Shown: positions 34,801 through 43,117 of the stretch, piece after piece
Position numbering within the stretch: position 1 is the first letter of the stretch
How the letters are laid out: each line of letters starts with the position of its first letter
Source of the DNA: Emticicia soli
GTDB lineage: Bacteria; Bacteroidota; Bacteroidia; Cytophagales; Spirosomataceae
Direction: 5' to 3'
NCBI RefSeq assembly: GCF_037860775.1
Contig: NZ_JBBEWC010000011.1
Coordinates: forward strand, 62,001-126,000
Length of the DNA: 64,000 bases
Translations under genes and position numbers: made by a program
The notes under the pieces: generated by a model
What the model saw: the letters and a program-made list of their open reading frames with translations, nothing else
Told to the model about the DNA's origin: nothing
Databases searched by the model: none

Positions 34801-35975
34801 AGCTGTGCTTCGGCTAATTTACGCTCGGTAACGTCCCGATAATTAGAAACTACTGCCCCTACGTTTTCATCGTTAAGCATATTAGTTACAGTTCCCTCAA
34901 GGTATACTGAGTATCCCTCTTTATGCTGAAATCGTAAAACACAGGTGATAGGAACGCCTGGTTTTTTAAGTGCCCCGAAAAAAATCTTTCTGGCTTGATC
35001 AGCATAATCGGGGTGCAAGCCTAGAGAAAATGATTTAGGGTTTTGCTGAAGTTCTGAATAGGTAATTCCAGTGATTCTTTCAAATGCCGGGCTTACATAT
35101 TGGAGAATTCCACTTTCTTCATTTAAAATAAGAATATCAGACGAGTTTTCCACTAAAGCCCTGAAACGTTTTTCACTTTTTTCCAGTTGTTTCTTGGCAT
35201 TTTTCCTTATGCTTATATCTCTTACAAATGTGCCGACCAATATTTTATTATTAACCTGCTGATAAGCAACCGACGAAATCTCAATCGGGAAATGCTCACC
35301 ATTCTTTCTGATACCGGTGGCTTCACCTTTCATTTTTCCAGTTTTCCCTCTTTCCCGTAAGTAGTTCAGGTACTTCTCGTCAGAATGGTCAACAATGGCT
35401 CTTATGTTTAGCTTTTTAAACTCTTCTTTGCTATATCCAAACATGTCGACCCCAGCATGGTTGACATCAAGCAAATCTCCATCTGGGGTCCTGAAAATGA
35501 AAGCATCTAATGAATTTTCTACAATTGTCCTGTATTTATTCTCATTTTGCCGGAGTTCTGCCTCTGCCTTTCGTATAAAAGATATATCAAAAGCCGAGAC
35601 AAAAACCCCTAAAATATGCTTCTTTTTATTGTAGATAGGTTTGTACTTATTTCTACAGGTAAATATTGTATTATCGGACATTGGTAAATCTACCTCAATT
35701 TCGAATATTTCACCTTCCATCGCCCGCATATAAAAACTTCTGGCAATTTCTTTTCTGCCTTTGGGTGCATAGTCCAAAATACTGTCACCTTTTTTCACTA
35801 TCCTCCCGAAGTATTTCTTGTATTGTTCTTTAAAATTAAGACTAAAATTAACTATGATTAAGTTGGAATCTACAATTAAAAAACTCTCCTCTATGTAGCG
35901 GGTCATCAAATCTTCATAGTCAGGATTTTTTAATGAGGTAGAGGAAAGATTCTGTTGAAAAGTGTAAGCTTTCAT
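31830..35975 (-). CDS. Multi-PAS sensor histidine kinase
   Basis: 1381 residues with no membrane segment, so cytoplasmic. I count about nine PAS units, each opening with a helix like KSEKRFRALVENSSDILIL and several closing with a PAC-type SNYRDVTERK. A HisKA domain with SHNLRAPLSNLLGF (phospho-accepting His near residue 1160) and a HATPase with NLMTNAIKYR, ADNGIGFD and GFGLYL follow. The PAS modules probably bind ligands or sense redox/light. The gene is followed on the same strand by nothing obvious; the response regulator at 36077-36475 is upstream and co-directional, a likely partner. Confidence 0.95.
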   Translation of the reverse strand: MKAYTFQQNLSSTSLKNPDYEDLMTRYIEESFLIVDSNLIIVNFSLNFKEQYKKYFGRIVKKGDSILDYAPKGRKEIARSFYMRAMEGEIFEIEVDLPMSDNTIFTCRNKYKPIYNKKKHILGVFVSAFDISFIRKAEAELRQNENKYRTIVENSLDAFIFRTPDGDLLDVNHAGVDMFGYSKEEFKKLNIRAIVDHSDEKYLNYLRERGKTGKMKGEATGIRKNGEHFPIEISSVAYQQVNNKILVGTFVRDISIRKNAKKQLEKSEKRFRALVENSSDILILNEESGILQYVSPAFERITGITYSELQQNPKSFSLGLHPDYADQARKIFFGALKKPGVPITCVLRFQHKEGYSVYLEGTVTNMLNDENVGAVVSNYRDVTERKLAEAQLVKSENRFKALVENASDVIILGNEKGIVQYVSPAFEKITGFTLEDAKNNLNLLRESLHPDFQEEAIRSSLEAIEKPGVPIPRLLQLKHKDGHYLWFEGFITNLLHDANVGAIVSNYRDISERKVAEDKLIKSEKRFRTLVEKGEDIIIMSNPDGIISYVSPAFERLTGYNNNEVIGKQNLLFMHEEQAKETGAIFERLLKHPELSVPRLNRIKCKNGEYIWVEGHITNLLSDDSVQAIVSNYINVTERNKITEQIRQSESNLKAIFENTSEAFVLLDTNGFIKAFNNNARLFGFLNTDNEMIEGRHILELITDDRKVIVQSFFDKVLKGEIIQYDRPYIQGDSTLWINYTIRPVIENRQIKGICTTGRDITARKVAEEEIAKREIKFRSILANSHDLLLIFDADGKIEFLSPAIQKIFGYTNSETEIPNILDSIHPEDLENVMTYLNRAFTNPEVQVFATSRVRNKEGNYLWLEGTLTNMLHKPEIHAIIASFKDVTERRVFEEQQDFNSSDDAIMSINADKTILSWNKGAEKMFGYEDKEIIGKSIYQIVPANRHYEEDEILSKIQESKPVKHYETQRLNKWGRLLEISLTASPIKDSKGNITGVSKIARDISEKKKAAEQISNNERRFRSLLQNSNEGLSLMGIDGVMHEVSLTGKKILGYDDSELIGKARYDLIHPDDIELVSQAFVDVVNDPEKTRYFEYRSLCKDGQYKWLEASCLNLLNDGAVGAIVVNFRDITERKNQEIEREQLIITLNQSNNDLRNFSFITSHNLRAPLSNLLGFTQLLEDIPVEDPILKAILEGFRTSTIQLDDTLNDLIKILIVRDNSSIEQKEIGFSQIFLQVQNQLNYLIQEAKPDIETTFEHAPSVIFNETYLESILMNLMTNAIKYRAGNRKLKIKVASQKTDKGIVLTFADNGIGFDAERQKEKVFGLYQRFHDRPDSKGFGLYLIKSQIESLGGTIEVDSAVDVGTTFKLRFKSIYHKSEWNK

Positions 35976-36076
35976 ACGAGCAAAATAATAGTTTTATTAT
36001 CAACCTTGCTAAAGACTTTGAAGGTGATAGGAGTATTTAGAAGGTAGTTTCTAAAGAAAAAATAATAGTAAAATGT

Positions 36077-36475
36077 TTACTCGCCTAAAGGCAGAGCTTT
36101 CAGTGCATGAATAGTCAGAGGTTTTGATAAAAAATCAATAACCATCGGATAATTCAGCGCCTTGGCTTTTTCTGATGGCGTAGTAGAAGATGAGAGAATT
36201 ATAATCCTGGTTTTATTAAACTTTGGATAGTAGTTTGTTGTAAATTCATCCAGAAATTCCCACCCATTCATGACGGGCATATTCAAATCCAGAAAAATCA
36301 GTTCAGGGTAATCTTCTATGGGCGTAGCAGATAATTCACTGTAATAATCAATTGCCTCTTTGCCATTCATTTTAGCAAATATCTCTTCAGCAAAAGACGC
36401 CTTTGTTACCACAAGTTTAATAAAGGTTAAAGTAATTTTGTCGTCGTCAACACAAAGTAATCTTTTTATCATCAT
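36077..36475 (-). CDS. Single-domain response regulator
   Basis: 132 residues, a CheY-like receiver only: acidic pocket LCVDDDK, phospho-acceptor in LIFLDLNMPVMNGWEF (about residue 68), Thr/Ser switch in IIILSSSTTPSEK, and Lys in FLSKPLT. There is no output domain, so it would act through protein contacts, as typical of Bacteroidota 'Rcp'-like receivers beside PAS kinases. It lies 101 bp upstream of the kinase on the same strand and is probably transcribed with it. Confidence 0.93.
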   Translation of the reverse strand: MMIKRLLCVDDDKITLTFIKLVVTKASFAEEIFAKMNGKEAIDYYSELSATPIEDYPELIFLDLNMPVMNGWEFLDEFTTNYYPKFNKTRIIILSSSTTPSEKAKALNYPMVIDFLSKPLTIHALKALPLGE

Positions 36476-37202
36476 GTATAGGTTAAGTAATGTTCAAGCA
36501 ATAATCCAAGGTATTGCTTAGGGAATGCCTAGTTTTAGTAAAAAAGAGGTGGAGCCTTTATAGAATTGCGTATGGCTAATTGCAGTATTTAAGAAAAACA
36601 AGCAAATTTTATGCCATTTACTAAGAACAATAAGTAATAATATTTATATAATTATTCTCACTTAAACCAGTTTTCAATAATGATACTATATTGCACCAAA
36701 CTAATATTAATTTACTCAAAGGAGGAGAGCTGCAGTCCTCTGGCAAGCAAAAAAACATCGTGATATACTTCCCGAGGTAAAGGGAAATTTGAATTGGCAC
36801 GGTTTGTAGAGTAGTCAGAAACTAAAAATCGCTATATAGTTATGCTCCCTTCCTTCCATGTCAAGCAGTAATGCGTAGCACTAATTTAAACCCTCAAATT
36901 CCTCAGGAAAATAGTCCATGATTACTCCTTTCTATAAACTCTGATAAGGTTTAAATTATACAAGCTCCTTGTTTTTAAAACTAAACTCTTTTGCTTCTTT
37001 ATCAACACATCAATCAAGCATTCATAGTAAAACCTGGACAATATTTGTTCATGCCAACGTGTGTAAAAACTTTATCCTAATATATACCACGTTATATGTA
37101 CTGACTGAAATTCAATTACAAACAGAATCCCATTACTAATAGCCTTGCTTCATCCATCAGAATGAATCTGCATTTGACATTAGTAAGCAAAAGGATTTTG
37201 TA
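36476..37202. other. 727-bp gene-free region at the left edge of the mobile element
   Basis: No convincing reading frame on either strand. It is A/T-rich, with a short stem GAGGA/TCCTC at 36722-36740 around a CTGCAG palindrome. It separates chromosomal two-component genes from plasmid-type genes, so an element boundary could lie here, but I could not find a matching repeat on the other side. Confidence 0.4.
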
Positions 37203-37397
37203 ATGCACCGTAAAGACCCGGATACTACCCTCCTTTCACGACAGCAAGCAGCACAATATCTCTGCATCTCTCCTAATACTCTCGCTGTATGGGCTTCTAC
37301 CGGACGTTACAAACTCAAATTTATTAAAGTTGGACGAGCCGTCCGTTATCGCCTCTCTGACCTCAATACTTTTCTGGAACAGAGACTGTCCTACTAA
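37203..37397 (+). CDS. Excisionase/MerR-type helix-turn-helix protein
   Basis: 64 residues: LLSRQQAAQYLCISPNTLAV then WASTGRYKLKFIKVGRAVRY and RLSDLNTFLEQR. This is the standard layout of the HTH_17 excisionase family (A-A-LG/CIS-NT--W---G-----VGR-VRY---DL--FL). These proteins bind DNA to regulate mobile-element genes or excision. It opens the mobile-element region and is followed by the Toprim gene in the same direction. Confidence 0.9.
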   Translation: MHRKDPDTTLLSRQQAAQYLCISPNTLAVWASTGRYKLKFIKVGRAVRYRLSDLNTFLEQRLSY

Positions 37398-37441
37398 AAC
37401 CGTCTTCCAAAACTTCCTTGATTACTTTTATGGAGATCGCA

Positions 37442-38227
37442 ATGAACACTCATTTAGCGAATAGTCTGTCTATGACTGAAATTCTGGCCAAAATTAAACA
37501 AACGCCAAACCCTACACAAGACCAGACTCTGATTGCACAAGTTTGTACTTACTTGAAAGAACACAAACAGGATTCTACTCCATTTGATGCAAAACGCTGG
37601 ATTCAAATGATGAGTAATAATCAAGAAATACCACTACTAGCGAACAATGAATTCAGTCTTGTTAAAAAATATGATGTCATCAAACACCCTAGCTTACTCT
37701 TTTATCTGAAAAACCAGAATATTCCACTCAATACAGCCAAACAATATCTTTCAGAGTTGAAAGTTTATCATTCCACGCTAAAGAAACATTTCTTTGTTTT
37801 AGGCTTTGCACATGAAAAAGAGGGGTATGTGATAAGTAACCCGATTTTGAATGACTGGATTGGTGAACATTCTATTTCATTTGTTAGAGGACAAAACCAA
37901 AACATTGACACAATTCATATCTTTCAAAATGTCTGGGACTATCTTTCTCTCCTTACACATTTAAAAGGCAAAGATTTCCAGACAGACTCCCTCATTTTGA
38001 ACGCTGAAGAGTGCCTGCCACAAGTGAAAGCATACTTGTACCAATATGGTTATCGAAAAGCTTACACTTGGTTAAATAATGACAAGGCTGGAATAAAGGG
38101 TACTCGACAATTGGGAGCGGTGTTCCGGCAAGAACAAAATATCATTCATATTGCCATGAATGCTTTCTATCAACCATTCGTCAACCTGAGTGATTGGTAT
38201 ACACACCAAGTCAGCACAGAACAATAA
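37442..38227 (+). CDS. Toprim-domain protein of mobile element
   Basis: The ATG at 37442 (MNTHLANSLSMTEILAKIKQ) is preceded by a GGAG run and is preferred to TTG 37418. The roughly 261-residue protein lacks the usual CHC2 zinc finger. Its central part resembles the primase-type Toprim region: VISNPILNDWIG, then IHIFQNVWDYLSLLTHLKG and KAYTWLNNDKAGIKGTRQLG (N-D-K/D-A--G, the second acidic motif). Such proteins in Bacteroidota plasmids and conjugative elements are thought to help replication of the transferred strand. The first acidic residue of Toprim looks replaced (FQNVWD rather than FESxxD), so activity is uncertain. Confidence 0.7.
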   Translation: MNTHLANSLSMTEILAKIKQTPNPTQDQTLIAQVCTYLKEHKQDSTPFDAKRWIQMMSNNQEIPLLANNEFSLVKKYDVIKHPSLLFYLKNQNIPLNTAKQYLSELKVYHSTLKKHFFVLGFAHEKEGYVISNPILNDWIGEHSISFVRGQNQNIDTIHIFQNVWDYLSLLTHLKGKDFQTDSLILNAEECLPQVKAYLYQYGYRKAYTWLNNDKAGIKGTRQLGAVFRQEQNIIHIAMNAFYQPFVNLSDWYTHQVSTEQ

Positions 38228-38236
38228 GGAACTGTT

Positions 38237-38779
38237 ATGAATTTTGCACAGATAAAATCATTATATAGAGTTTCGGAAATTGGTATTCACTATAAATACA
38301 AAGTTCCTTACAAAGATAGAATTGCAATTGACTCTCCATCTAAAGCTTATGAAGTTCTACGATTCACTTGGGACCAGAACAAAATCGAATTGATGGAGCA
38401 ATTCAAAATTTTGTTAACAGATAATAAGAGTAACTGCTTAGGAATTGTAGATATAGCTTCTGGTAGCATGAATGCCTGTATCGTTGATACACGATTGTTA
38501 TTCTCTGCCGCACTAAAGGCAAAGGCCAGCGGAATTATATTAACTCATAATCATCCCTCTGGTAATTTAATTCCTAGTGAAAAAGATAAAGAATTGACTG
38601 AAAAGATTCATCAGGGAGGGAAGATATTAGATATTGCTATCCTTGATCATTTGATTGTTTCTCCTCAAAGTTATTATTCTTTTATTGAAAACGGAATAAT
38701 GCCTGATCAAAAACAATCTAATGAAAAGGCAAAGGGGATAAACCTATCCCCGATGAACCCAAAACAACTTTTGCTGTGA
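38237..38779 (+). CDS. radC: RadC-like JAB-domain protein
   Basis: 180 residues. The JAMM motif is complete: LTHNHPSGNLIPSEKDKELT (H-x-H-P-S-G...S--D, about residue 104), preceded by a Glu/Asn strand (NSNCLGIVDIASGSMNACIV-like) and followed by LDHLIVSPQSYYSFIENG. The N-terminal helix-hairpin part of chromosomal RadC is missing, as is usual for short RadC copies on mobile elements. The function of RadC is not settled; a metal-dependent hydrolase of DNA or protein is assumed. It lies 9 bp after the Toprim gene in the same operon. Confidence 0.92.
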   Translation: MNFAQIKSLYRVSEIGIHYKYKVPYKDRIAIDSPSKAYEVLRFTWDQNKIELMEQFKILLTDNKSNCLGIVDIASGSMNACIVDTRLLFSAALKAKASGIILTHNHPSGNLIPSEKDKELTEKIHQGGKILDIAILDHLIVSPQSYYSFIENGIMPDQKQSNEKAKGINLSPMNPKQLLL

Positions 38780-38879
38780 CTAAAAAAGTAATCAAATTTC
38801 GGCATTTCTTCTCTGAAAAGCAAGGTTGAGCTCATGAAGTCCATCTATTGAATACGTTTCATTCTTAATCATAGCACCT

Positions 38880-39077
38880 CTCTCTTTTAAATTGGTATCT
38901 GTCTATCAGCTTGGCTTCAATGGCTTTGATGACGCTAATCCCTTTTTACTGCGTAAAACCTGCGGCTCTCAAACACAAATAGACGCGAGCATCGATTTGT
39001 GTTTGTTCGGGGAGCTATCACCTCCATCCAAGCCTTTTCTGCTTCCATCATCCACCATTGAATAAAGAGATTAACTC
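38880..39077 (+). promoter_or_regulatory. Structured leader A upstream of ardC
   Basis: A 10-bp perfect stem (AAACACAAAT at 38971-38980, ATTTGTGTTT at 38995-39004) closes a 14-nt loop AGACGCGAGCATCG. It is followed by TCGGGGAGCTATCACC (39007-39022) and a shared run ending about 50 bp before the ardC ATG. The same loop and downstream block recur at 42728-42780 on a stem of different sequence. Conserved loop with changed but still paired stems implies selection on structure. Confidence 0.7.
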
Positions 39078-39965
39078 ATGACTTCTAATGACACATACAC
39101 CCGCATCACCAATAAAATTATTGCTGATCTTGAAAAAGGCGAACTAACCTGGCGAAAACCATGGAATAGTGAGCATCTGGCACAGAATGTTCAACGCCCT
39201 TTGCGTTGGAATAATATTCCTTATACAGGCATCAACACGGTTGTTCTATGGGCAACAGCAGCCGAAAAAGGATATGCTTTGCCTCACTGGATGACTTTTA
39301 ATCAGGCTATAAATCTAAAGGCATCTATCCGTAAAGGTGAAAAAGGTTCACAGGTCATTTATGCAGAACAAATGCTTAAAGAGGAAGAAGATAAAGATGG
39401 TGAAAAACAGATTATTCAGATTCCCTTTTTGAAATCCTACACAGTTTTTAATGCTAGTCAGATTGATGGTTTACCTCAGCATTTCTATGAATTGGCTGAA
39501 CAAGTACCAAACAATTCACCACAGCGCATAGAGGAACTGGACAAATTCTTCACTCAAACCAAAGCAGATATTCGGACAGGTTCTAAAGCTGCTTACTATT
39601 CAATGGATGATTATGTGGACATGCCACCGATTGAAAGTTTTGAAGCAGCCAAAGATTATTATTCAGTCTTAGCACATGAAATCACCCATTGGACAAAACA
39701 CCCCACACGCCTTAACCGTGATTTTGGCCGCAAACATTGGGGAGATGAAGGCTATGCCAAAGAAGAATTAGTAGCTGAAATTGGTGCTTGTTTTCTGGCC
39801 GCTGATTTAGGCTTTGAACCCATGCCGGAAGAAAAACATGCCGCGTACATTCAATCATGGTTGAAAGCATTACAAGATGATAAAAAGCTAATTTTCTCTG
39901 CTGCGGCTTATGCTCAGAAAGCCACTGAATTTCTTCATAGCTTTCAACATAATATCCAAACCTGA
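39078..39965 (+). CDS. ardC: ArdC-like anti-restriction protein
   Basis: 295 residues. The N-terminal ssDNA-binding part has YTRITNKIIADLEKGELTWR, PWN and RPLRWNNIPYTGINTVVLW, the ArdC hallmark. The C-terminal zinc peptidase part has YYSVLAHEITHWTKHPTRLN (HExxH near residue 200) and EELVAEIGACFLAADLG (Glu ligand). ArdC binds incoming single-stranded DNA and protects it from restriction in the recipient. Placement after the structured leader fits a leading-region gene expressed early in transfer. It sits in a genome carrying a type I RM system. Confidence 0.93.
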   Translation: MTSNDTYTRITNKIIADLEKGELTWRKPWNSEHLAQNVQRPLRWNNIPYTGINTVVLWATAAEKGYALPHWMTFNQAINLKASIRKGEKGSQVIYAEQMLKEEEDKDGEKQIIQIPFLKSYTVFNASQIDGLPQHFYELAEQVPNNSPQRIEELDKFFTQTKADIRTGSKAAYYSMDDYVDMPPIESFEAAKDYYSVLAHEITHWTKHPTRLNRDFGRKHWGDEGYAKEELVAEIGACFLAADLGFEPMPEEKHAAYIQSWLKALQDDKKLIFSAAAYAQKATEFLHSFQHNIQT

Positions 39966-39982
39966 CAATAAGAATTTTGATA

Positions 39983-40020
39983 AAACATAAAAGAGAATGT
40001 GTGCATTCTCTTTTATGTTT
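39983..40020. terminator. 17-bp hairpin terminator between convergent genes
   Basis: Arms 39983-39999 and 40004-40020 are perfectly complementary (AAACATAAAAGAGAATG and its complement) with a 4-nt loop. It lies between ardC and the convergent lipoprotein gene and can serve both. Confidence 0.85.
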
Positions 40021-40063
40021 AGCCACTTTTAAATACTCTATTAGAATTATAATTCTAATTTAA

Positions 40064-40516
40064 TTATATCCCTCTTTTTGCATCTTCATCAGAGAACAGA
40101 TATTCAAGACCACCACAATTTTTGTTGTGTTTACCATCTTTATATCCAATGTATGCTTTGGGATTAAAGAAACTTCGTACTTCAGGATTACAAGTGGCAG
40201 TATCTACTCCCCATGCTTCACACTTCTTAGTTTCTATTACTCTTTTTCCATTAGCCATTTTTACGATAATAGAATCAGCTGTTTGTGGAAAGAACTTTTG
40301 CGGATTTTCATCTGTCCAGAAATCAAAATCTATAGATTCTTTACGTTTGAGCTTTACTGTTTCACCTGTTTTGGTGCTGCGATAATACCACCCAAATTCA
40401 ATTTCATTGCTAGAATTGTTTGTAAATGTCAAAGAATACCGACAGGTTTTAGGCCCTACACAAGATTCAGAAATAGCAGTGCAGATTATCAGGAGAATTA
40501 AAAATTTCGTTTTCAT
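40064..40516 (-). CDS. Putative lipoprotein, mobile-element cargo
   Basis: 150 residues with signal MKTKFLILLIICTAISESC; the Cys after ISES is a possible but unusual lipobox. The mature part has many Cys, Lys and Asn and a YSLTFTNNSSNEIEFGWYYR strand region. No family recognised. It is 10 bp downstream of the metalloprotease lipoprotein gene on the same strand and lower in GC than the plasmid genes around, so the two look like a cargo pair. Confidence 0.6.
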   Translation of the reverse strand: MKTKFLILLIICTAISESCVGPKTCRYSLTFTNNSSNEIEFGWYYRSTKTGETVKLKRKESIDFDFWTDENPQKFFPQTADSIIVKMANGKRVIETKKCEAWGVDTATCNPEVRSFFNPKAYIGYKDGKHNKNCGGLEYLFSDEDAKRGI

Positions 40517-40526
40517 GCGCTTTTAT

Positions 40527-42170
40527 TTACCATTGACTAAAAAGTATATTTACTGCCGCAGTTTGAGGATTACTACTATGACTTGTTAAATAGTCTCTTA
40601 CAGTACCCCAAGTATCATTATATCTGATTGCTTGTTGGAATTCGACAATAGAATAACCCGATACATTATCATTTGCATACATTGCTCCAAACGAAGTTTC
40701 TTGATTAAAATTGTCAATTAAATCAATAACGATAGGTGTATAATCTATTGGTGACAGGCTTTGAGAAATATAATATGGTGCATCAAATCTCCGCTGAAAA
40801 TTGTCAGTAAAATTTGTTGGATCTGAATAAGCTAACGGCGACGAAGGACTAGATCCGACAAATACCGCATCTCCACACTTCCCGTATTCTATTGAAGTAA
40901 AATGCCATTTTACTCCCTCACCCCAAGATTCTGCCACAGCAGAACTGCCAAAATTATAGCCTGTTGTATTAATGAGGTAGTGGACATTATGACCTAGTTC
41001 ATGAATAACCGTGCCAAATGTTTCTAAACAACTTCTATATCGATAGCCAAGATTATTATTATTAGCATCGTCAATTTTTGTCCATATTTTTATTTTAAAG
41101 CCTCCTGGGTTAAATTGATTTGATAAACCTGGTCTATAGTTTTGCTCATTTTCATCTCTTACCGAAAGCCTTGTATAACCTGGGGTAGTTAAAGTGAAGT
41201 TATTATAATAATATTCATAAGCAGCCCTGTGAGTTACCGCATATAGCCTTGATTTACCACTTATTATAACCAAACTCCATGGAGTTGATTGTTCTGGACC
41301 ATTAAATACAGCTATATCAAGATCTGAATTTAATATATCAAAATCTGCTCTAGACCATAAAATTTCATGATTAGCAGGATTATTATAGCTAACACCAATA
41401 TTATAATAACCCCAATTGTCAGTCAGAGTACTTTCAGTAGAAAACCATCTTCTAGTCCTAACCTTGCACCCCTTTATCGGAACATTCATGTTTTTTACAT
41501 CATCAAACATTTGAATCTGCCCATTAGGTATCCATGATGCTACTTTGGTGTTTTTCAGTTTTTTCTCGGGTAAATTATCACTTAACCTAAGGGCTTCATT
41601 ATCTAATACATCTATAAGATTACTGTATTTATTTTTTAACTCATCGTCCTTATCCGGTAGATATAATTCCGATAAAATTTCATGTTGAATTTTTGGAAAA
41701 TCGTATTCGACTTTCACCGCCGCATATTTCCATGAAAAAGACCCATCTTTAATGCTTGAATCGCGATAGGAGTTCCCCCGTTTAACTATTTCGTAGTCAA
41801 GAGGATAATTATATAACTCAAGATTTTTATCTCTATTTAATAAAGCGTATTCCTCCTCATTTTTTGGCAAAAAACGTACATACAAATAGTTTGGTTTAAT
41901 ATTTAATTGAAGTTTATCTGGGCGGTTAGCATTAATATTTTCCAATGCTTTTTTCATGTTTTCAATAGTGTACGGATTTTTGAGTTTCCTGCCTAAAACC
42001 ATGAACTGATCATTGATTTGACTAGCCTCTTCTCTTAGTCCAGAAAATTGGGCAGATGATTCGGGTTTTGTAGGATTTAATGCTATTTTTTCGTTTTCGA
42101 TAAATTGTTTGTCACATGCAAATGCAAAAAAAAGAATAACAATAGATGTTATAAGTCTAAAATTTTTCAT
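40527..42170 (-). CDS. Zinc metalloprotease lipoprotein
   Basis: 547 residues with lipoprotein signal MKNFRLITSIVILFFAFACD. The middle has TESTLTDNWGYYNIGVSY, resembling a carboxypeptidase-regulatory or Ig-like strand module. FGTVIHELGHNVHYLI (HELGH, about residue 390) is a zinc-binding gluzincin/metzincin-type motif, and ESWGEGVKW downstream could supply the third ligand. It probably acts on the outer surface of the cell. Together with the next gene it forms a cargo operon within the mobile element. The exact peptidase family is not assigned. Confidence 0.78.
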   Translation of the reverse strand: MKNFRLITSIVILFFAFACDKQFIENEKIALNPTKPESSAQFSGLREEASQINDQFMVLGRKLKNPYTIENMKKALENINANRPDKLQLNIKPNYLYVRFLPKNEEEYALLNRDKNLELYNYPLDYEIVKRGNSYRDSSIKDGSFSWKYAAVKVEYDFPKIQHEILSELYLPDKDDELKNKYSNLIDVLDNEALRLSDNLPEKKLKNTKVASWIPNGQIQMFDDVKNMNVPIKGCKVRTRRWFSTESTLTDNWGYYNIGVSYNNPANHEILWSRADFDILNSDLDIAVFNGPEQSTPWSLVIISGKSRLYAVTHRAAYEYYYNNFTLTTPGYTRLSVRDENEQNYRPGLSNQFNPGGFKIKIWTKIDDANNNNLGYRYRSCLETFGTVIHELGHNVHYLINTTGYNFGSSAVAESWGEGVKWHFTSIEYGKCGDAVFVGSSPSSPLAYSDPTNFTDNFQRRFDAPYYISQSLSPIDYTPIVIDLIDNFNQETSFGAMYANDNVSGYSIVEFQQAIRYNDTWGTVRDYLTSHSSNPQTAAVNILFSQW

Positions 42171-42640
42171 AGAAGTAATTATTAATTGTATTAAATGGTC
42201 AGAAGAACTTTGGCAAAATTTTTACTCAAAAAAAGCATATACAACTAAAGGTCAAGCATAATTTACTCGAAAAAATGCTCAACATTTTCACAGCGGGATG
42301 TTTCATAATCTTCACAAAGATTGTTTTAGAATTTACTAAATAATATTAAAAAAGTACATGCTGATTCAATTAATAAAATTGAATCAGTTTTAAAAGAAGC
42401 AGTAATGCTAAACGTAGTCAAATTATATTAGGCCAATCTTGACCCAATTAGAAAGGATATGTTTTCTGTAACAATAATTTTTTTAGCACTGCAAAAGATC
42501 CTTTTAAAATTCACCTAATAAAGATATGTTTAATAAAAATATAGCTACAATATACGTACAAGATTTATTTATTTTACGGGAACATTGTTATTTAACGGCT
42601 ACATTTTATGTGTTTCTAAAAAATCCCCCTTTTGTTTATC
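42171..42640. other. Gene-free, A/T-rich stretch upstream of metalloprotease
   Basis: About 470 bp with no credible reading frame. It should contain the promoter of the minus-strand metalloprotease gene, but no clear -33/-7 Bacteroidota promoter stands out. Direct TTAATAAAA-type runs are low complexity only. Confidence 0.4.
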
Positions 42641-42644
42641 GGTG

Positions 42645-42835
42645 ATTGAATAATGTCAGCCTGGCTCAAACGCTGTGCTTACGCTTATCCCTCTTTTTTA
42701 TAAATAAAAAAGCTCGCAAGCGACTCCTGACAAAAAATAGACGCAAGCATCGATTTTTTGTCACTCGGGGAGCTACCACCGCTTTCTGAGCCTTTTTTGC
42801 TGCCATCATCAACAACAAACAAAGGAGATTTGCTG
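42645..42835 (+). promoter_or_regulatory. Structured leader B, paralogue of the ardC leader
   Basis: An 11-bp stem (TGACAAAAAAT 42728-42738, ATTTTTTGTCA 42753-42763) carries the loop AGACGCAAGCATCG, one base different from leader A. TCGGGGAGCTACCACC follows at 42765-42780. Further common blocks are a CGCT-ATCCCT run upstream, and GCCTTTTTTGCTGCCATCAT shortly before the ribosome site AAAGGAG. Confidence 0.7.
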
Positions 42836-43045
42836 ATGACAAATACAAACGAAACCACTTCCAAACAACGTCCAACTCATACCGTGTACATCACCAGCAC
42901 CAAAGCTGATTCTAATGAAACTAGCTGGCTTCAAGTAGGAGCTGCCTGGACTCACAAAGATAATCAGGGTTTTAACCTCTCCATTGATCATGTCAGTCCC
43001 AATGGACAGTATGTTCTCCGCAAGAGAAAAACTAAAGCTGAATAA
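42836..43045 (+). CDS. Small DUF736-like mobile-element protein
   Basis: The ATG at 42836 follows an AAAGGAG ribosome site; 69 residues. WLQVGAAWTHKDNQGFNLSI, then PNGQYVLRKRK, resembles the short DUF736-type proteins of conjugative plasmids (G-AW-HKD--GF----D--P--G---LR). Their function is unknown. It is a single-gene unit between leader B and a strong terminator. Confidence 0.7.
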   Translation: MTNTNETTSKQRPTHTVYITSTKADSNETSWLQVGAAWTHKDNQGFNLSIDHVSPNGQYVLRKRKTKAE

Positions 43046-43050
43046 ATTTA

Positions 43051-43082
43051 AGGCTGGACAGTTTCTTCTGTCCAGCCTCTTT
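43051..43082 (+). terminator. Intrinsic terminator
   Basis: AGGCTGGACAG (43051-43061) pairs with CTGTCCAGCCT (43068-43078), 6-nt loop, then CTTTCT. It closes the small + strand gene just upstream. Confidence 0.85.
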
Positions 43083-43117
43083 CTATTTAGTATTTTATCT
43101 TAGCAATCCTTTTTCCT

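Noticed and set aside
36476..37202. Small genes in the 727-bp gap
   Set aside because: Short frames lack ribosome sites and coding character; nothing supported.
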